Shown here piece after piece: positions 62,896 through 64,000 of a stretch of DNA of 64,000 bases (position 1 is its first letter; every line of letters begins with the position of its first letter). The notes beneath the pieces were generated by a model. It was not told the origin of the DNA and ran no database searches. It saw nothing but the letters and a program-made list of their open reading frames with translations. Position numbers and translations under genes: made by a program. Source of the DNA: Synchiropus splendidus (Eukaryota; Chordata; Actinopteri; Syngnathiformes; Callionymidae); assembly GCF_027744825.2 (NCBI RefSeq), contig NW_026527054.1:1736001-1800000 (forward strand), given 5' to 3'.

Positions 62896-64000
62896 AACAT
62901 AAAAATGTTGATAACTTTGGAAAAACACTTCAGACTGCTTAGATTTTATGTGCAACTACTAGAAAGACCCTTTCTGATATAGTTGGTGGTGAAAATTCGA
63001 TGATCTGATGCTTCCCACCAAAGTTATGGCACAATGCGTAAAACGCGTTTTCAGCCTGAGATGAGGTCGATTCCGGAACGCCAAACATAAAAATGTTGAT
63101 AACTTTGGAAAAACACTTCAGACAGCTGAGGTTTGATGTGCAACTACAAGACAGACCCTTTCTGCTATAGTGGGAGGTGAAAATTTCATGTTCTGAAGCT
63201 TTATGCAAAGTTATGTCACAATGCGTAAAACGCGTTTTCAGCCTGAGATAAGGTGGGCTCCGGAACGCCAAACATAAGAATGTTGATAACTTTGGAAAAA
63301 CACTTCAGACAACTTAGATTTTATGTGTAACTATTAGAAAGACCCTTTCTGCTATAGTGGGAGGTGAAAATTTCATGTTCTGTGGCTTTCCTGCAAAGTT
63401 ATGGCAAAATGCGTAAAACGCGTTTTCAGCTTGAGATAAGGTTGATTCCGGAACGCCAAACATAAGAATGTTGATAACTTTGGAAAAACACTTCAGACAG
63501 CTTAGATTTGATGTGCAACTCCTAGAAAGACCCTTTCTGCTACAGTGGGGGGTGAAAATTTCATGTTCTGAAGCATCCCTGCAAAGTTATGCCACAATGC
63601 AGGAAAGGCGTTTTCAGCCTGAGATAAGGTCGATTCCGGAACGCCAAACATAAAAATATTGATAACTTTGGAAAAACACTTGAGACAGCTTAGATTTGAT
63701 GTGCAACTACTAGAAAGACCCTTTCTGCTATCGTGGGATGTTAAAATTTCATGTTCTGAAGCTTCCCTGCAAAGTGATGGCACAATGCTGAAAACGCGTT
63801 TTCAGCCTGAGATAAGGTTGATTCTGGAACGCCAAACACAAGAATGTTGATAACTTTGGAAAAACACTTCAGACAGGTTAGATTTTATGTGCAACTACTA
63901 GAAGGACCCTTTCTGCTATAGTGGCAGGTTAAAATGTCATGTTCTGAAGCTTCCCTGCAAAGTTATCGGACAATGCAGAAAACAATTTATCATCCTGAAT

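Larger units (their letters stand above)
241..64000. repeat. Tandem satellite array, 188-bp monomer
   Basis: The whole interval is head-to-tail copies of one 188-bp unit, about 339 by length, all in the same orientation, with no insertion of foreign sequence. Taking TGTTCTGAAGCTTCC as position 1, landmarks are GAAGCTTC at 7-14, CAAAGTTAT at 19-27, GAAAACGCGTTTTC at 39-52, TTCCGGAA at 71-78, AACATAAAAATGTT at 84-97, ATAACTTTG at 99-107, CTTCAGACAGCTTAG at 116-130 and AGAAAG/CTTTCT at 149-163. Counting my consensus gives 76 G+C of 188 (40%). Monomer length near a nucleosome repeat, uniform orientation and nested duplications are typical of centromeric or pericentromeric satellites, but centromere function is inference. 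The array continues past the right edge. Confidence 0.98.
58901..64000. repeat. Right-end domain, array continues
   Basis: Satellite monomers to the last base of the window. The domain holds the 564-bp triplet tract (61391-62895), an 8-mer-spaced pair and a 20-monomer-spaced pair. No sign of array decay like that at 241-767 is seen, so the right edge of the array lies beyond the window. Confidence 0.9.

Noticed and set aside
1526..63850. Many reverse- and forward-strand open frames of 60-113 codons with similar translations (for example 5478-5759, 29374-29664 and 62939-63271).
   Set aside because: They recur because the DNA is a tandem repeat. The unit is 188 bp, which is not a multiple of 3, so the frame shifts at each monomer and no frame stays open much beyond one and a half units. 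Overlapping frames appear on both strands, variation shows no codon-position bias that I can see, and there is no gene-like context. Not annotated as coding.
241..64000. CRISPR array or other prokaryotic repeat system.
   Set aside because: There are no unique spacers between short repeats, since the entire 188-bp unit is repeated. Long head-to-tail satellite with higher-order structure and CpG decay is eukaryotic.

Overview
The window is eukaryotic satellite DNA from end to end. Positions 1-240 are non-repetitive flank. From about 241 to the right edge (64000) there is one uninterrupted head-to-tail array of a 188-bp monomer, roughly 339 copies by length. I found no protein gene, RNA gene, transposon insertion, CRISPR array or prokaryotic feature. 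The consensus monomer is about 40% GC. It carries a HindIII-type palindrome, a 14-bp MluI-type palindrome, an 8-10-bp TTCCGGAA palindrome and two short stem-loop dyads. All five of its CpGs lie within 37 bp. CpG sites vary mainly to TpG or CpA, the footprint of cytosine methylation, so a methylating genome (vertebrate or plant) is likely. I do not recognise the monomer and cannot name the species. Size, orientation, higher-order structure and lack of genes fit a centromeric or pericentromeric array, but function is not shown by sequence alone.

Layout. 241-767: strongly diverged edge monomers of a separate subfamily. 768-5480: mixed core monomers with short local duplications. 5480-10500: tandem 5-mer (940 bp) and 9-mer (1697 bp) duplications. 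10500-28900: a domain built from an 8-monomer (1504 bp) order, reshuffled into a tandem 16-mer (3008 bp) and a dimeric 376-bp tract, with diagnostic deleted monomers (133 and 146 bp) and monomers carrying a 4-bp insertion (AAGC). 28900-36500: a more varied block that reappears at 39200-44400 with whole-monomer gains and losses. 37490-39236: a 6-mer (1128 bp) duplication. 43560-46966: a very recent 9-mer (1692 bp) tandem duplication. 46967-58900: a mosaic rich in a subfamily with altered positions 103-118. 58900-64000: 3-mer (564 bp), 8-mer and 20-monomer (3759 bp) spaced copies, running off the window.

No single higher-order repeat fills the array. It is a patchwork of local amplifications whose offsets are almost all integer multiples of 188 bp, as expected from unequal exchange or conversion between registered monomers. 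The many short open frames on both strands are by-products: 188 is not divisible by 3, so each monomer shifts the frame and no frame stays open much beyond one and a half monomers. All comparisons were made by eye; identity statements are approximate.
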